Source: Dehalococcoidia bacterium UBA1141
GTDB taxonomy: Bacteria > Chloroflexota > Dehalococcoidia > Lucifugimonadales > UBA3495
Assembly (NCBI GenBank): GCA_002311385.1
Contig: DCAE01000112.1
Span: 399-64,398 of the forward strand
DNA length: 64,000 nucleotides
Direction: 5' to 3'
A model generated the notes under the pieces. It did not search any database. It had not been told where the DNA came from and saw only the letters and a program-made list of their open reading frames with translations. This document shows positions 43,517-52,954 of this stretch, in pieces; the stretch's first letter is position 1, and the number at the start of each line of letters is the position of its first letter. A program made the position numbers and the translations under genes.

Positions 43517-44386
43517 TTATGGAATTTGAGACTGGACCTCAGCACTATCGGGTCTCGCTTCGGCCTCAGATTCAGGTCCCACAGATTCAGTTCCCTCAGA
43601 TTCAGTTCCAGGTAGACGAAGTGACACGTCTCCGGCGGTGAGGGTCATCAATTGCCCGTCCTCAAGGCGGAGTAGGAGGTTGCCCAAGTTGTCGATGCCC
43701 TCGGCTACCCCCGTGTAGGTCTCTTGGCGCCAGGTGGCCTGGATTGACTGTCCAATGGTCTCTAACAAAGTCTCCCATTCGGGCAATGGAGAAACGCCGT
43801 GAGTCGCTTCGATATAGAGTCTATCCAGGTCATGTAGCAATTGCCGAAGCAAGTCTTCGGGAGGAACTATGCGACCAGCCGCAGAGTTTAACGCTGTGGC
43901 CAGGTTTGCAATCTCCTCTTCTTTTTGAGCATCCAGGTCGATATTTATACCCATTCCAAGTATGGCGTGAGAAACTTGGCCGCCCTGAACTGCGCTCTCA
44001 ACCAATATGCCGCCGGTCTTTTTCCCGCCAATCATAACGTCGTTGGGCCACTTTATGCCCGGTTCCAAGCCGGTGGTCTTGCGTATTGCCCGAACGGCAG
44101 CTACGCCAGCCAGAATGCTGAGCATTGGCAGAACATCAAGGGTGGGCCTGAAGATTATGGAAATGTAAATATTCCCTTCCCGGGATACCCAATTTCTCCC
44201 CTGTCTTCCTCGGCCCTCAGATTGGGTCCCGGCTACCACCACTGTTCCTTCATCCGCTCCCTCTTGGGCCAATCTTGACGCTTCATTCATGGTGGAAGGG
44301 ATTTCCTGGAAATACAGGAGCCGCTTGCCAACGATCCGGGTGAACAGACCGCCTCGCAGCGTGGCTGAGACTATGTTCCCAGGCAT
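43517..44386 (-). CDS. birA: Biotin--[acetyl-CoA-carboxylase] ligase
   Basis: 289 residues without the DNA-binding N-terminal domain of E. coli BirA. Seen: GRGRQGRNWVSREGNIYIS (biotinyl-AMP loop) and IKWPNDVMIGGKKTGGILVE (catalytic lysine region). It activates biotin with ATP and attaches it to carboxylase BCCP domains. The C-terminus has an acidic tail with a 5-residue repeat (SEGTESVGPESE), from a 15-base tandem DNA repeat. It follows glyS by 52 bases and probably shares its transcript. Confidence 0.9.
   Translation of the reverse strand: MPGNIVSATLRGGLFTRIVGKRLLYFQEIPSTMNEASRLAQEGADEGTVVVAGTQSEGRGRQGRNWVSREGNIYISIIFRPTLDVLPMLSILAGVAAVRAIRKTTGLEPGIKWPNDVMIGGKKTGGILVESAVQGGQVSHAILGMGINIDLDAQKEEEIANLATALNSAAGRIVPPEDLLRQLLHDLDRLYIEATHGVSPLPEWETLLETIGQSIQATWRQETYTGVAEGIDNLGNLLLRLEDGQLMTLTAGDVSLRLPGTESEGTESVGPESEAEARPDSAEVQSQIP
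43567..43611. repeat. 15-base tandem repeat in the birA 3' end, three copies
   Basis: CAGATTCAG begins at 43567, 43582 and 43597. The unit length is a multiple of three, so copy number changes keep frame; it encodes a Glu/Ser-rich tail outside the catalytic core. Confidence 0.75.
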
Positions 44387-44438
44387 ATTGGTTTCCCGTT
44401 CATATTACATACCCGTTACCGTGGAGCATCCTTGCCTT

Positions 44439-45785
44439 TTACCAGCCGTGTTCCAGCTTGTCTTTCAGTACGTCCACCAAGTCAGTTATGGGTATCCTGG
44501 ACTGGCTCATGGTATCCCGGTCTCTGATAGTGACTTGGTGATCCTCTAATGTGTCGAAGTCGATGGTCACGCAGTAAGGGGTGCCAATCTCGTCTTGCCT
44601 GCGGTAACGGCGGCCAATGCTCTGGGCATCGTCGTATTGGGTGTTGAAGTGTTTACGCAACTTGGCATAAACCTCCCTAGCAGTGGGAGTGAGTTTTTCG
44701 TTCCTGCTCAGGGGTAAAGCCGCCACGGTAACAGGGGCTAATTCGCGGTGCAGATGCAAGACCACTCTGACGGCATCGCTGGACTTGGATGCCGGATCGG
44801 GTTCTTCGTCATAAGAATCCAACCAGAACGCTAGAACCGCCCGGTCTACTCCACCCGAGGGCTCGATAACGTAGGGCAGGTAACGCTGGTCTTGGCCCTC
44901 CTCCACCGAATCGTCGAAGTAGGTCATGTCTTGACCACTGGCCTCTTGATGTTGCCTCAAGTCGAAATCGGTGCGGCTGGCGATGCCCTCCAGTTCCGCC
45001 CAGCCCCAAGGGAAGCGATATTCTATGTCATAGCAGTCTTTGGCATAGTGGGCCAGCTCGTTGGACTCGTGCTTCCGTAACCGCAGGTTCTCCCGCCGAA
45101 TGCCGTGGGCCACATACCAGTCAAACCTCTCCTGCACCCACGTTTGAAGCCACTCCTCGTCGGTGCCCGGCTTCACGAAGAATTCAATCTCCATCTGCTC
45201 GAACTCTCTGGTTCTGAAAGTGAAGTTACCCGGCGTTATCTCGTTCCTGAAGGCCTTGCCAATCTGGCCGATGCCAAAGGGCAGCTTTTTCCGGGTGGAA
45301 TTGACCACGTTTGGGAAATTGACGAATATTCCCTGAGCAGTCTCGGGCCTCATCCATATCTCACTGGCTGTGTCTTCCACCGGGCCCATGAATGTCTTGA
45401 ACATCAAGTTGAATTGCCGCGGGTCGGCCAGTTCACCGCCGCAACTTGGGCAGGCTTCCGAAGTCAGGTCGTCGGTGCGAAACCGCATGTTGCAACTTCG
45501 GCACTGAACCAAAGGGTCGCTGAAATTCTCAACATGACCGCTGGCTACCCAAACTTTAGGGTCCATCAATATAGCAGCGTCCAAGCCGACCATATCGTCT
45601 CGTTCCAGGATCACCGACCGCCACCACGCCTCTTTGACGTTGCGTTTTAGCTCCACGCCCAAAGGGCCGTAGTCCCAGGTGGAAGCAAGGCCACCGTAGA
45701 TCTCGCTGCTTTGAAAAACGAAGCCTCTCCTCTTGGATAGGGAGAGAATTTTATCCATGTCGGCGTAGGGCAGGTAGCGAGGCAA
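44439..45785 (-). CDS. glyQS: Glycyl-tRNA synthetase, homodimeric type
   Basis: 448 residues, class II synthetase of the alpha2 bacterial/archaeal type. Seen: RGFVFQSSEIYGGLASTWDYGPLG, a zinc-like set CRSC...CPSC, motif 2 GKAFRNEITPGNFTFRTREFEQMEIEFF and the C-terminal anticodon domain ending in DLVDVLK. It charges tRNA-Gly. No T-box leader is visible in the 104 bases upstream. It lies downstream of the chelatase gene on the same strand. Confidence 0.93.
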   Translation of the reverse strand: MPRYLPYADMDKILSLSKRRGFVFQSSEIYGGLASTWDYGPLGVELKRNVKEAWWRSVILERDDMVGLDAAILMDPKVWVASGHVENFSDPLVQCRSCNMRFRTDDLTSEACPSCGGELADPRQFNLMFKTFMGPVEDTASEIWMRPETAQGIFVNFPNVVNSTRKKLPFGIGQIGKAFRNEITPGNFTFRTREFEQMEIEFFVKPGTDEEWLQTWVQERFDWYVAHGIRRENLRLRKHESNELAHYAKDCYDIEYRFPWGWAELEGIASRTDFDLRQHQEASGQDMTYFDDSVEEGQDQRYLPYVIEPSGGVDRAVLAFWLDSYDEEPDPASKSSDAVRVVLHLHRELAPVTVAALPLSRNEKLTPTAREVYAKLRKHFNTQYDDAQSIGRRYRRQDEIGTPYCVTIDFDTLEDHQVTIRDRDTMSQSRIPITDLVDVLKDKLEHGW

Positions 45786-45889
45786 AGTATTCCTCCTAGG
45801 TGATTAGCAGTCAGCTGTTGAGTCGTGGAGTGACGTCGCCTGGATTAGAGGTTATCAATTGGGTCGCAGGTTGTAAATAACGCTAGGGG

Positions 45890-48019
45890 CTAGCCAGTCT
45901 GACCCATGCTGGGCAGGCGTAGTCTCACGGTGTGGGCCAAGTTGTCCGCTCCCAGGTTATCTAGCATTATGTATTGCGCGCCCATGGCCTCTGATATGGA
46001 TTTGGCCATTCCGAATTTGAGGACTCCTACTTCGGTGTCCACCACCACGGAATGGATACGTTGCTCTTTGAAAACTGAAGCCATGTGCTTGGCGTCGGTG
46101 GAGGCCGGGCCTTCCTCTCCTATGCCGATGCCAGGCAACGATCGCCCCTCGCCTTCTGTCCAACCCATGGGCACGTTAGCTCGTCCATCAGAAAGCAGAA
46201 TCACCAATGGCACCACGTCTCGGTCCTTGAGCCGCTCGGTTTCTATCAGTTGCAGTGCCACATATAGACCCTGGCTCAAGGGCGTGCGTCCTCCAGTGGG
46301 CATGTCGGCCAAGTGGGTCTGGGCCAATTCCACGCTATTGGTGGGTGGGAGGAGCAACTTGGCATCGGTGCCGCGAAAAGAGATCAAGCCCACCCGGTCT
46401 CGGCGCTGGTAGGCGTCCATGAGCAGGGAATGAACCGCGCCTTTCACCGCCACCATCCTGCGCTGGGCCGCCATAGAGCCGCTGGCATCCACGACGAAGA
46501 GAATCAAAGTGCCGGTCTTGGTCTCCCGCACTTTTTCCCGCACATCCCAAGACTTGACCAAAAAAGCGGGCCTTTGGCGCTCGGACGATGTCGAACCGCT
46601 TTCTGACTCAATCTCTTGGCGCCGGTTCACTTGATGAGGAGCGGCCACACGGAGAGTTGCGTCCAAGGCCAGGTCGGTCACGGCCCCTTGCGGGGTTCGT
46701 GCGCCCACATAGCGTCCCGTTGCCGACCCTCCCACGGATTTACTTCGCCGCCCCGAGGAACGGCGGGGGCGGTTATCCGCCGGCTCCAACTCGATGGACT
46801 GGACCGCAAAGGTGTCGCCGACCTCAAAATCCTGGTCTCGTCCACCGGGCAAACCAGCATCATGTTCACCCTTGTTTTCACTTCCCGGCTCTATGTCGGA
46901 CTCGAATGGTTCCCCATCCTCCGAGTCTGCCGGGGCATCGCCTTCCTGAGAGGAAGACTCCCGCCGGTTTTCCCTGTTTTGAAAGTCCTCGACCATGGAG
47001 TCCAGTTGTTCCGTGACCAGATTTGGTTGTTGGAAAGGCTGTCTGCGTTGCCGGTGCAGCAATGCCAGATATGCCGCTTCTCGGACATCGTCAGCATTGA
47101 CCACCGTTCGCCCTTCGTAGGCTGCCACCGTGCCTGCTGTCTTGTACATGACGATGTCGCCGCGCATGCCATCCACTTGGTACTCGGCGCATATGTCTGT
47201 TATCAAATCAAGAATGTCGTCAGGAACTTTCACCTGCGGCAATAGCTCCCTGCTTCGGGAAAGCCGGTCCCGCTCTTCCTGTTCCGCATCCTGCCATCGT
47301 TCCATGAAATCAAAGGGGTTCTCTTCGTAGGCAATCCTGCGCCTGACCACCTCACGCCTTTCTTCCGGCGGGAAACTGCCCTCAACCTCCACCGCGAGGC
47401 CAAACCGGTCCAGCAGTTGTGGACGCAAGTCCCCTTCTTCGGGGTTCATGGTTCCCACCAACATGAACTCGGCGGCGTGGCTGACGGAAATACCTTCCCG
47501 CTCCACGTAGTTTCGCCCCATGGCCGATGCATCCAGCAGCACATCCACCAAGTGGTCGTTCAGGAGGTTCACTTCGTCGATGTAGAGTATGCCCCGGTGG
47601 GTTGCTGCAATCAGCCCCGGCTCGAAGCTTCGGTCACCGGTCTTGATTGCAGCCTCGATATCCAAGGAGCCCACGAGGCGGTCTTCGGTGGCGCCCACAG
47701 GCAGGTCAACGATGCGCACTTGGCGGGTGACCGCCGAGTTCTCTCCTGCGCCCGGCTGACAGTATTGGCAGATTCCTTGCTGTGCCTCCGGTGCGCAACT
47801 GTAGGGGCAGCCCTGCACAACCGAGACCATAGGGAGCAAGGCAGCCAAAGAACGCACTGCTGTCGACTTGGCTGTGCCCTTTTTACCTCGAATCAGCACC
47901 CCACCGATTTTCGGGTTGATGGCATTGAAAAGTAGAGCCCGCTTCATCACCGTCTGGCCGACGATGGCGGTGAAAGGGAACCGAGGCTCTGAGCGTTGTT
48001 GCGCAGGTATCTGTACCAA
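45890..48019 (-). CDS. Magnesium/cobalt chelatase, fused ChlI-ChlD type
   Basis: 709 residues. Residues about 12-330 are an AAA+ ATPase: IVGQTVMKRAL, Walker A GKKGTAKST, the CPYSCAP Cys loop, LYIDEVNLLNDH and a sensor region. A Glu/Ser/Pro-rich linker follows (about 340-470). The C-terminal third is a VWA domain with the metal site DASGSM and LLSDGRAN. Such proteins pair with CobN- or ChlH-type subunits to insert Co or Mg into tetrapyrroles. CobN is encoded 6 kb upstream in the same leftward region, so cobalt chelation is favoured. The gene lies 174 bases after the FhuF-like gene. Confidence 0.87.
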   Translation of the reverse strand: MVQIPAQQRSEPRFPFTAIVGQTVMKRALLFNAINPKIGGVLIRGKKGTAKSTAVRSLAALLPMVSVVQGCPYSCAPEAQQGICQYCQPGAGENSAVTRQVRIVDLPVGATEDRLVGSLDIEAAIKTGDRSFEPGLIAATHRGILYIDEVNLLNDHLVDVLLDASAMGRNYVEREGISVSHAAEFMLVGTMNPEEGDLRPQLLDRFGLAVEVEGSFPPEERREVVRRRIAYEENPFDFMERWQDAEQEERDRLSRSRELLPQVKVPDDILDLITDICAEYQVDGMRGDIVMYKTAGTVAAYEGRTVVNADDVREAAYLALLHRQRRQPFQQPNLVTEQLDSMVEDFQNRENRRESSSQEGDAPADSEDGEPFESDIEPGSENKGEHDAGLPGGRDQDFEVGDTFAVQSIELEPADNRPRRSSGRRSKSVGGSATGRYVGARTPQGAVTDLALDATLRVAAPHQVNRRQEIESESGSTSSERQRPAFLVKSWDVREKVRETKTGTLILFVVDASGSMAAQRRMVAVKGAVHSLLMDAYQRRDRVGLISFRGTDAKLLLPPTNSVELAQTHLADMPTGGRTPLSQGLYVALQLIETERLKDRDVVPLVILLSDGRANVPMGWTEGEGRSLPGIGIGEEGPASTDAKHMASVFKEQRIHSVVVDTEVGVLKFGMAKSISEAMGAQYIMLDNLGADNLAHTVRLRLPSMGQTG

Positions 48020-48193
48020 AGGTTAATCTCCTAAACTGCCTAAATATTCCATGCGTTATAGGCGAAGAAAAATAATTACCTGAACACCACGATTGTACGT
48101 GTGAGGAATAACTCCCTGGGAGCGCATCAAGTTTAACATGCGCAATATTCACCGGCCCCTGACCCAGCAGCTACAGCTTTTGATCGTCCTTGG

Positions 48194-49060
48194 TTACCGA
48201 CCGATCTCAAGCGAATCCCGGAATCTGATGTCTTGCTCTTCTCGTGAAAGTAGGATGCATCCTGCGCAGTAACCCTTCGTTTGTTCAACACGCCACCAAA
48301 GGCAGCAGCCATGGCGCCGGGCGAAATATCCTAGTTTCCCCTGGTGTTCGATAAAATCCATCGTCACCTGCTTGTATACCGGGGAAGATGGGTCATCAAA
48401 GAATGCTTCGGCTTTCCGCACCACTGATTCGGGGTCCGCAGCCAGGTCAAACAGCCTGTGAAAAACTTGAGCGCAGGATGAGGCTACAGCATTCCACGAG
48501 ACCTTGAGGCTGGCTTGTGCGGCCCGGTGGATGGACGGAATCACTATCCCAAAATTGCAGTCAAACAACCATTCTTTCAGTTGTGCGTATAACGCGGCTT
48601 CATCGGCAACAATTAAGGCGTCCGGATGGCCTGATGCAGGGTCATCGGGAAGAGCGGCGAACCGAGGCTTTTTGAGAGCTGTAGCGTCGAATCCATTGTC
48701 ATTAGTGTGGAATGCCAAATTACCCAATGAAACGTCGGGGATCCGACGGTGGAGCACGTACTGGGAAATAAGCGGGTAGGTCAGGCGGGTCAGGTAGGCA
48801 ACGATGAATCCGGACCCCGCAACATGCCGGTTCTCGGTACCCCACCTGGCTCTACCATAGGCTATCACTGCCTCTCGCAGCCGCTGGTCGTTTTTATTAA
48901 CCAAAGTTTGGTGAAACAACGATTGGGCATCCAGCCATCGGCCCTCGTCAGGATATTGGAGCGGCATCGCGAATAATTCATTCAAGTCCGAGGCCCGCGC
49001 GATACTGTCTACTAGAGGATGAAACTCCGGCGCTTGACTTGCATTTGTTTCGACAGTCAT
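48194..49060 (-). CDS. FhuF-like (2Fe-2S) iron/metal reductase
   Basis: 288 residues, no membrane helix. The C-terminus carries GCCLWWRVEQTKGYCAGC: a CC-x11-C-x2-C arrangement as in FhuF, the ferric-siderophore reductase that binds a 2Fe-2S cluster with this motif. The rest is a divergent alpha/beta domain related to FhuF/IucA C-terminal regions. FhuF family proteins release metal from a chelate by reduction in the cytoplasm. Here it lies 56 bases after the permease genes in a cobalamin-riboswitch operon, which suggests cobalt or a corrinoid as the target rather than iron (inference). Confidence 0.72.
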   Translation of the reverse strand: MTVETNASQAPEFHPLVDSIARASDLNELFAMPLQYPDEGRWLDAQSLFHQTLVNKNDQRLREAVIAYGRARWGTENRHVAGSGFIVAYLTRLTYPLISQYVLHRRIPDVSLGNLAFHTNDNGFDATALKKPRFAALPDDPASGHPDALIVADEAALYAQLKEWLFDCNFGIVIPSIHRAAQASLKVSWNAVASSCAQVFHRLFDLAADPESVVRKAEAFFDDPSSPVYKQVTMDFIEHQGKLGYFARRHGCCLWWRVEQTKGYCAGCILLSREEQDIRFRDSLEIGR

Positions 49061-49116
49061 TTGTGCTCCAAATTGTGTGTTGTCGGCCTTTTGACGGCCG
49101 GAATTGCCGACACGCT

Positions 49117-50031
49117 TTAGGTGGTAAACCGGGGGTCAAATACGTCCCGAAGCCCGTCTCCCAGCAGGTTGAAGCCTAGGACCGTGACGCTAATCATGAT
49201 TCCTGGGTAAATCATCAACTGTGGTTCGCTCTGGAAGAACGGGCGCCCTTGGTTCAACATCGCACCCCATTCCGCTGTCGGCGGTTGCACTCCCAGTCCC
49301 AAAAAGTTAAGCCCTGCGATGGCTAGAATCAGCGTTCCCATTTCCAACGAAACTAGCACTATGACCGGTGAAATTACGTTCGGCAGTATATGCCGAATAA
49401 CGATGCGGGGCCCGCTGGCGCCGATGGCAAGCGCAGCTTCCACAAATGGCCTCTCTCGCACTTCAAGAACCAACCCGCGCACCAAGCGAGCGTAGCTGGC
49501 CCAAGTGGAGATTGCCAAGCTGATGATGACGTTCAGCATGCTTGGGCCCAGTATGCCGATGATAGCCAAAGCTAAAATCAATCCGGGGAAGGCCAATAAG
49601 ACATCGACAATCCGCATTGCCAGGTCATCCACTAAGCCGCCAACGTACCCGGCCAATGACCCCACACTAATTGCTATGGCCACAATCACTACGGTGGCCA
49701 ATGCGGCCATGCCGATAGACAACCTGGCGGCATGGAGTAACCTGCTGAGCATATCTCGACCCAGGTTGTCTGTGCCCAGCAGGAAATCTTTGCTGGGTGA
49801 CTCCAATCGATGTTCGCCAAATTGCTGATTGGGAGGGTGAGGTGCTAGAACAGGCCCAAAGGCTGCTAAAGCAACCATTATCGTTACTATGAACAGCCCG
49901 ACGAGAGCGATGCGGTTATGCAAGAACCTGCTAATCAGGCGTTGGTTAAGCCCTCGCCGGGCCGTAGTTAGGCGCAAAAGGTCGGCCTCGGAGGCGGTGC
50001 TTCGATCAGCCACGGCGGCCCGGTCCTCCAT
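49117..50031 (-). CDS. ABC transporter permease, DppC/NikC type
   Basis: 304 residues with an N-terminal cytoplasmic segment, six predicted helices and the EAA loop (RPFVEAALAIGASGPRIVIRHILPN). Typical second permease of peptide/nickel importers, located in the inner membrane. Its start overlaps the first permease gene by 26 bases, showing coupled translation. No ATPase gene of this transporter is present in the window. Confidence 0.88.
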   Translation of the reverse strand: MEDRAAVADRSTASEADLLRLTTARRGLNQRLISRFLHNRIALVGLFIVTIMVALAAFGPVLAPHPPNQQFGEHRLESPSKDFLLGTDNLGRDMLSRLLHAARLSIGMAALATVVIVAIAISVGSLAGYVGGLVDDLAMRIVDVLLAFPGLILALAIIGILGPSMLNVIISLAISTWASYARLVRGLVLEVRERPFVEAALAIGASGPRIVIRHILPNVISPVIVLVSLEMGTLILAIAGLNFLGLGVQPPTAEWGAMLNQGRPFFQSEPQLMIYPGIMISVTVLGFNLLGDGLRDVFDPRFTT

Positions 50032-50971
50032 CCGCTAACCGTACCTGGGGATCGATCCAGGTGTATGACAAATCTATAATCAGGCTCACCAACACAAACA
50101 CCGTGCCGGTAAACAAGACAAATCCCTGTATGACTGGGTAGTCTCGGAAGGAAATAGCTTCAATTATCAGTCGGCCCAAACCAGGGCGGGCGAAGACCGT
50201 TTCAACGATGATGGCCCCTGATAGCAGTAACCCGAACATATTGCCCATGACCGTTACAACCGGAATCAGCGCATTGCGTAGAGCATGTTGCAGAATGACC
50301 TTCCGTTCGGAAAGACCTTTGGCCCTTGCTGTCCGGATGTAGTCATAGCCCAACACCTCCAGCATGGATGACCGAAGAAGGCGGCTGAGCAAAGCGGCTC
50401 CACTTAAACCCAACGTGAAGCAAGGGAGGATCAAGTGGCGCCAAGACCCAGCGCCGGCGACGGGCAACCAATGCAGGTAAACAGCAAAAACAAGGATGAA
50501 CATATAAGCGAGCCAGTAGGATGGGATCGCCGCCCCAATCAAACTAAAAAAACGGGCCACTACGTCTATTAGGCTGTTGTGCTTGACCGCAGCCAAGATA
50601 CCCAGTGGGAATGCAATCATGCTGGCTGCGATTAATCCACCAAGGGCTAATATCAGGGTAGAGCCGAGGGGTGAAATCAAGGCTGGCAATACTGGCATAC
50701 CACTTCGATAAGATTCTCCCAAGTCGCCGCGAACGGCGTCGAAGAGCCAACGACCGTAACGTATGGGCAGTGGGTCGTTTAGGCCCAACTCCTCACGCAG
50801 CTTCTCCAGAGCCAATTCATCATTGGGGGGCTCGCCAAAGGTTTCGAAATAAATCGCCTCAGCGGGGTCCCCCGGAGCTAAGGCTCCCAATCCGAACGCC
50901 AATAAAGATATGGCCAACCAGACAGGCACGAGATAGAGCACCCGGCGGGCCAAATACCGGCGAAATCGCAT
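50006..50971 (-). CDS. ABC transporter permease, DppB/NikB type
   Basis: 321 residues. N-terminal RRYLARRVLYLVPVWLAISLLAF is the classic first helix of DppB-like permeases; the EAA loop is DYIRTARAKGLSERKVILQHALRNALIPVV. Forms the channel with the next permease. It follows the substrate-binding protein gene by 117 bases on the same strand. Confidence 0.9.
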   Translation of the reverse strand: MRFRRYLARRVLYLVPVWLAISLLAFGLGALAPGDPAEAIYFETFGEPPNDELALEKLREELGLNDPLPIRYGRWLFDAVRGDLGESYRSGMPVLPALISPLGSTLILALGGLIAASMIAFPLGILAAVKHNSLIDVVARFFSLIGAAIPSYWLAYMFILVFAVYLHWLPVAGAGSWRHLILPCFTLGLSGAALLSRLLRSSMLEVLGYDYIRTARAKGLSERKVILQHALRNALIPVVTVMGNMFGLLLSGAIIVETVFARPGLGRLIIEAISFRDYPVIQGFVLFTGTVFVLVSLIIDLSYTWIDPQVRLADGGPGRRG

Positions 50972-51088
50972 TGGCGGGCTCCTAATTTCGAGTGAACGGA
51001 ATCAATTCCGGGGTGTCAATTCTGGAAGTTTGATGTGCCGCATGGCATGCAGCACATCAAAACGATGCCGGTTAGAAACCTGACTCCG

Positions 51089-52801
51089 CTACTCCTCTAC
51101 CGTGACCGTATCCCAACGCACGTGGAGGCGCACCGGGTGAGGATTGAAATCTTTGACGTAGTTGCGGGCGGCGTAAATCCGGGTGATGCCCACCAGTGGG
51201 AGCAAGGACCTGGACTCGTCGACCACGATGTGAATGGCGTTTGCCCGGTGCATCGCCGCCTCATCTGTGGTCAATGCTGCGTTGCATGCGTCAATCTCAT
51301 CGTCATATTCCGGCCAACCCAAAGGTCCCGGCGCAAATCCCCTGGAGTATGAGCCAGGATTCTCGTATCTGCCGTAGAACAGGCTAGCCAAGAAACAGGC
51401 CGAGGGGCTGTTCTGGTTACCAATCTCCATGAACATGTCGCCCTCTTTGTTCCGTAGGCGGGCGGAGTAGGTAGCGTTGTCGGGCACATTGGTGACTTTG
51501 AGGTCGATTCCGACCTCCTTGAGTTGGGCTTGGATAATCTCTGCAGTCTGCCCGTTTTCCGGGCCCGCTGGGAAGCCGTTTATGAATTCCAAGGTGAGCT
51601 TGCGGTCACCTTTCTCACGAAATCCGTCGCCGTCCTCGTCTATCCAACCAGCCTCTTCCAAGATTGTTCGGGACCGCTCAGGGTCGTGGGTATAGCCGAT
51701 GATTCTACCGGCGTAGGGTCCCAGAACGCCCGGTGGGCTAAACGTTTGATTGAGCTCGGCGTGACCGTTGAAAGAGATGTCCAGTATTGCTTGGCGGTTG
51801 ATACCGTACCCGATGGCCTCTCTCACATTTATGTCTTGGGCCAGGTCATAGGGCGCCTCTCCGGTGAGCAGGACCATCACGTATTGGCTGGCGCTAACTG
51901 CCGTGGGTATCACTTGAATCTCGGTGTTTCTTTCAAGGAGCGACGTTGCTTCCGGTGGCACGTCAAAGATAGCTCCAACTTCGCCAGCCTGAAGGGCGAG
52001 GATGCGCGTGTTGGGGTCGGGCATGAATCTAAATTCCAGCTCGTCTATTTTGGGCACTGAATTCCAGTATTCCGTGTTCTTTTCAACGGTGATGTGGCTG
52101 CCCTGTTGGTAATCAGACATGATGAACGCGCCGGTCCCGATATGCTCACCTTCCAGAGGGTCAGACCCCGGTGCTCGTATGCCATAACTTGAGTGGCTAA
52201 GTTCCTCTGGCAGGCGGAGATTGTCGCTGGTGGGAGTAATCAACACAGTGAAATCATCCAAGGCTACCGCTGAATTCTCGCCTATCCTCAGTCGGTTACC
52301 ACCCACACCCTGAGACCAAAACCGTTGCACCATCTCCACTACAGAATGGGCATCGAAGCGCTGCCCGTCGTGAAACGTGACGCCCTCCCTCAGGTCAAAT
52401 TTCCAGGTTCCGGTATCTTTCGAATAGGACCAAGATTCGGCCAGCATTGGTTGCAGTTGGAAGTTTTCGTCCACGAGAAGTAGTTGGTCGAAGACATTGA
52501 CATTCAATGGGAACATGCCAATGTTCAGGCGGCTCAAATCGTTGGGGTCGTTGCGATACGTGTCCGCCACGGTGCCCACCCGCAGAGTCACTGGCTTCCC
52601 GGAAGTTGCTTGGTTTGGCGAAGTCGTAGCTTCAGGCTGAGAAGCCTGGGTTGGTGGGGTCGTGGATTCGTTTTGGGATGCCTGGGTAGGCGCGGGAGAT
52701 GTGGCCGTCGCATCTGCCCCGCAGGCGATTACGACCATCAAAATTAATGCCGCTATAAACGCGAATACTTTGGGTAACCTTAACTGGGGAAACTTTACCA
52801 T
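51089..52801 (-). CDS. ABC substrate-binding lipoprotein, DppA/NikA/OppA family
   Basis: 570 residues. A signal peptide with lipobox (VVIAC near residue 27) is followed by a Thr/Gln/Ser linker with TQASQ repeats (about 30-65). The bilobal SBP domain then follows (FDLREGVTFHDGQRFDAHSVVEMVQRFW, the typical SBP family 5 motif). The protein would sit on the outer face of the membrane and hand a ligand to the DppB/DppC pair. It is the first gene after a cobalamin riboswitch, so the ligand is probably cobalt, a cobalt chelate or a corrinoid, rather than peptides. Confidence 0.88.
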   Translation of the reverse strand: MVKFPQLRLPKVFAFIAALILMVVIACGADATATSPAPTQASQNESTTPPTQASQPEATTSPNQATSGKPVTLRVGTVADTYRNDPNDLSRLNIGMFPLNVNVFDQLLLVDENFQLQPMLAESWSYSKDTGTWKFDLREGVTFHDGQRFDAHSVVEMVQRFWSQGVGGNRLRIGENSAVALDDFTVLITPTSDNLRLPEELSHSSYGIRAPGSDPLEGEHIGTGAFIMSDYQQGSHITVEKNTEYWNSVPKIDELEFRFMPDPNTRILALQAGEVGAIFDVPPEATSLLERNTEIQVIPTAVSASQYVMVLLTGEAPYDLAQDINVREAIGYGINRQAILDISFNGHAELNQTFSPPGVLGPYAGRIIGYTHDPERSRTILEEAGWIDEDGDGFREKGDRKLTLEFINGFPAGPENGQTAEIIQAQLKEVGIDLKVTNVPDNATYSARLRNKEGDMFMEIGNQNSPSACFLASLFYGRYENPGSYSRGFAPGPLGWPEYDDEIDACNAALTTDEAAMHRANAIHIVVDESRSLLPLVGITRIYAARNYVKDFNPHPVRLHVRWDTVTVEE

Positions 52802-52926
52802 TGCTTATTCTCCAAATATGTCAGTAAAAACAAGCCGGGAATTCTTTGATTACCTGAAAACCCGGCTAAATCTGAAAATAAAAAAACCTGACCAGAAGGC
52901 CAGGCACAATTAATCTTGCGATTCAT
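52795..52926 (-). CDS. Possible leader peptide frame overlapping the SBP start
   Basis: A 43-codon frame from ATG 52926 runs through the riboswitch terminator and ends in TAA inside the first codons of the substrate-binding protein gene (CAATGGTAA). Read-through would couple translation. The AGGAGG ahead is only one base from the ATG, too close for normal initiation. No homology is seen. Probably chance, but noted because of its exact overlap. Confidence 0.2.
   Translation of the reverse strand: MNRKINCAWPSGQVFLFSDLAGFSGNQRIPGLFLLTYLENKQW
52880..52904 (-). terminator. Riboswitch expression-platform terminator
   Basis: Read leftward: CCTGGCC-TTCT-GGTCAGG followed by seven T. It lies 50 bases past the aptamer and about 80 before the SBP start codon. 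A further hairpin AGCCGGG/CCCGGCT (52833 and 52861) lies between it and the gene. Confidence 0.8.
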
Positions 52927-52954
52927 ACCTCCTTCCGCGAAGGGTATTGATTCG

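Noticed and set aside
45786..45889. T-box leader for glycyl-tRNA synthetase
   Set aside because: No T-box sequence or specifier hairpin could be found in the gap.
51524..52060. 178-codon plus-strand frame
   Set aside because: Antisense to the substrate-binding protein, which has full family motifs.
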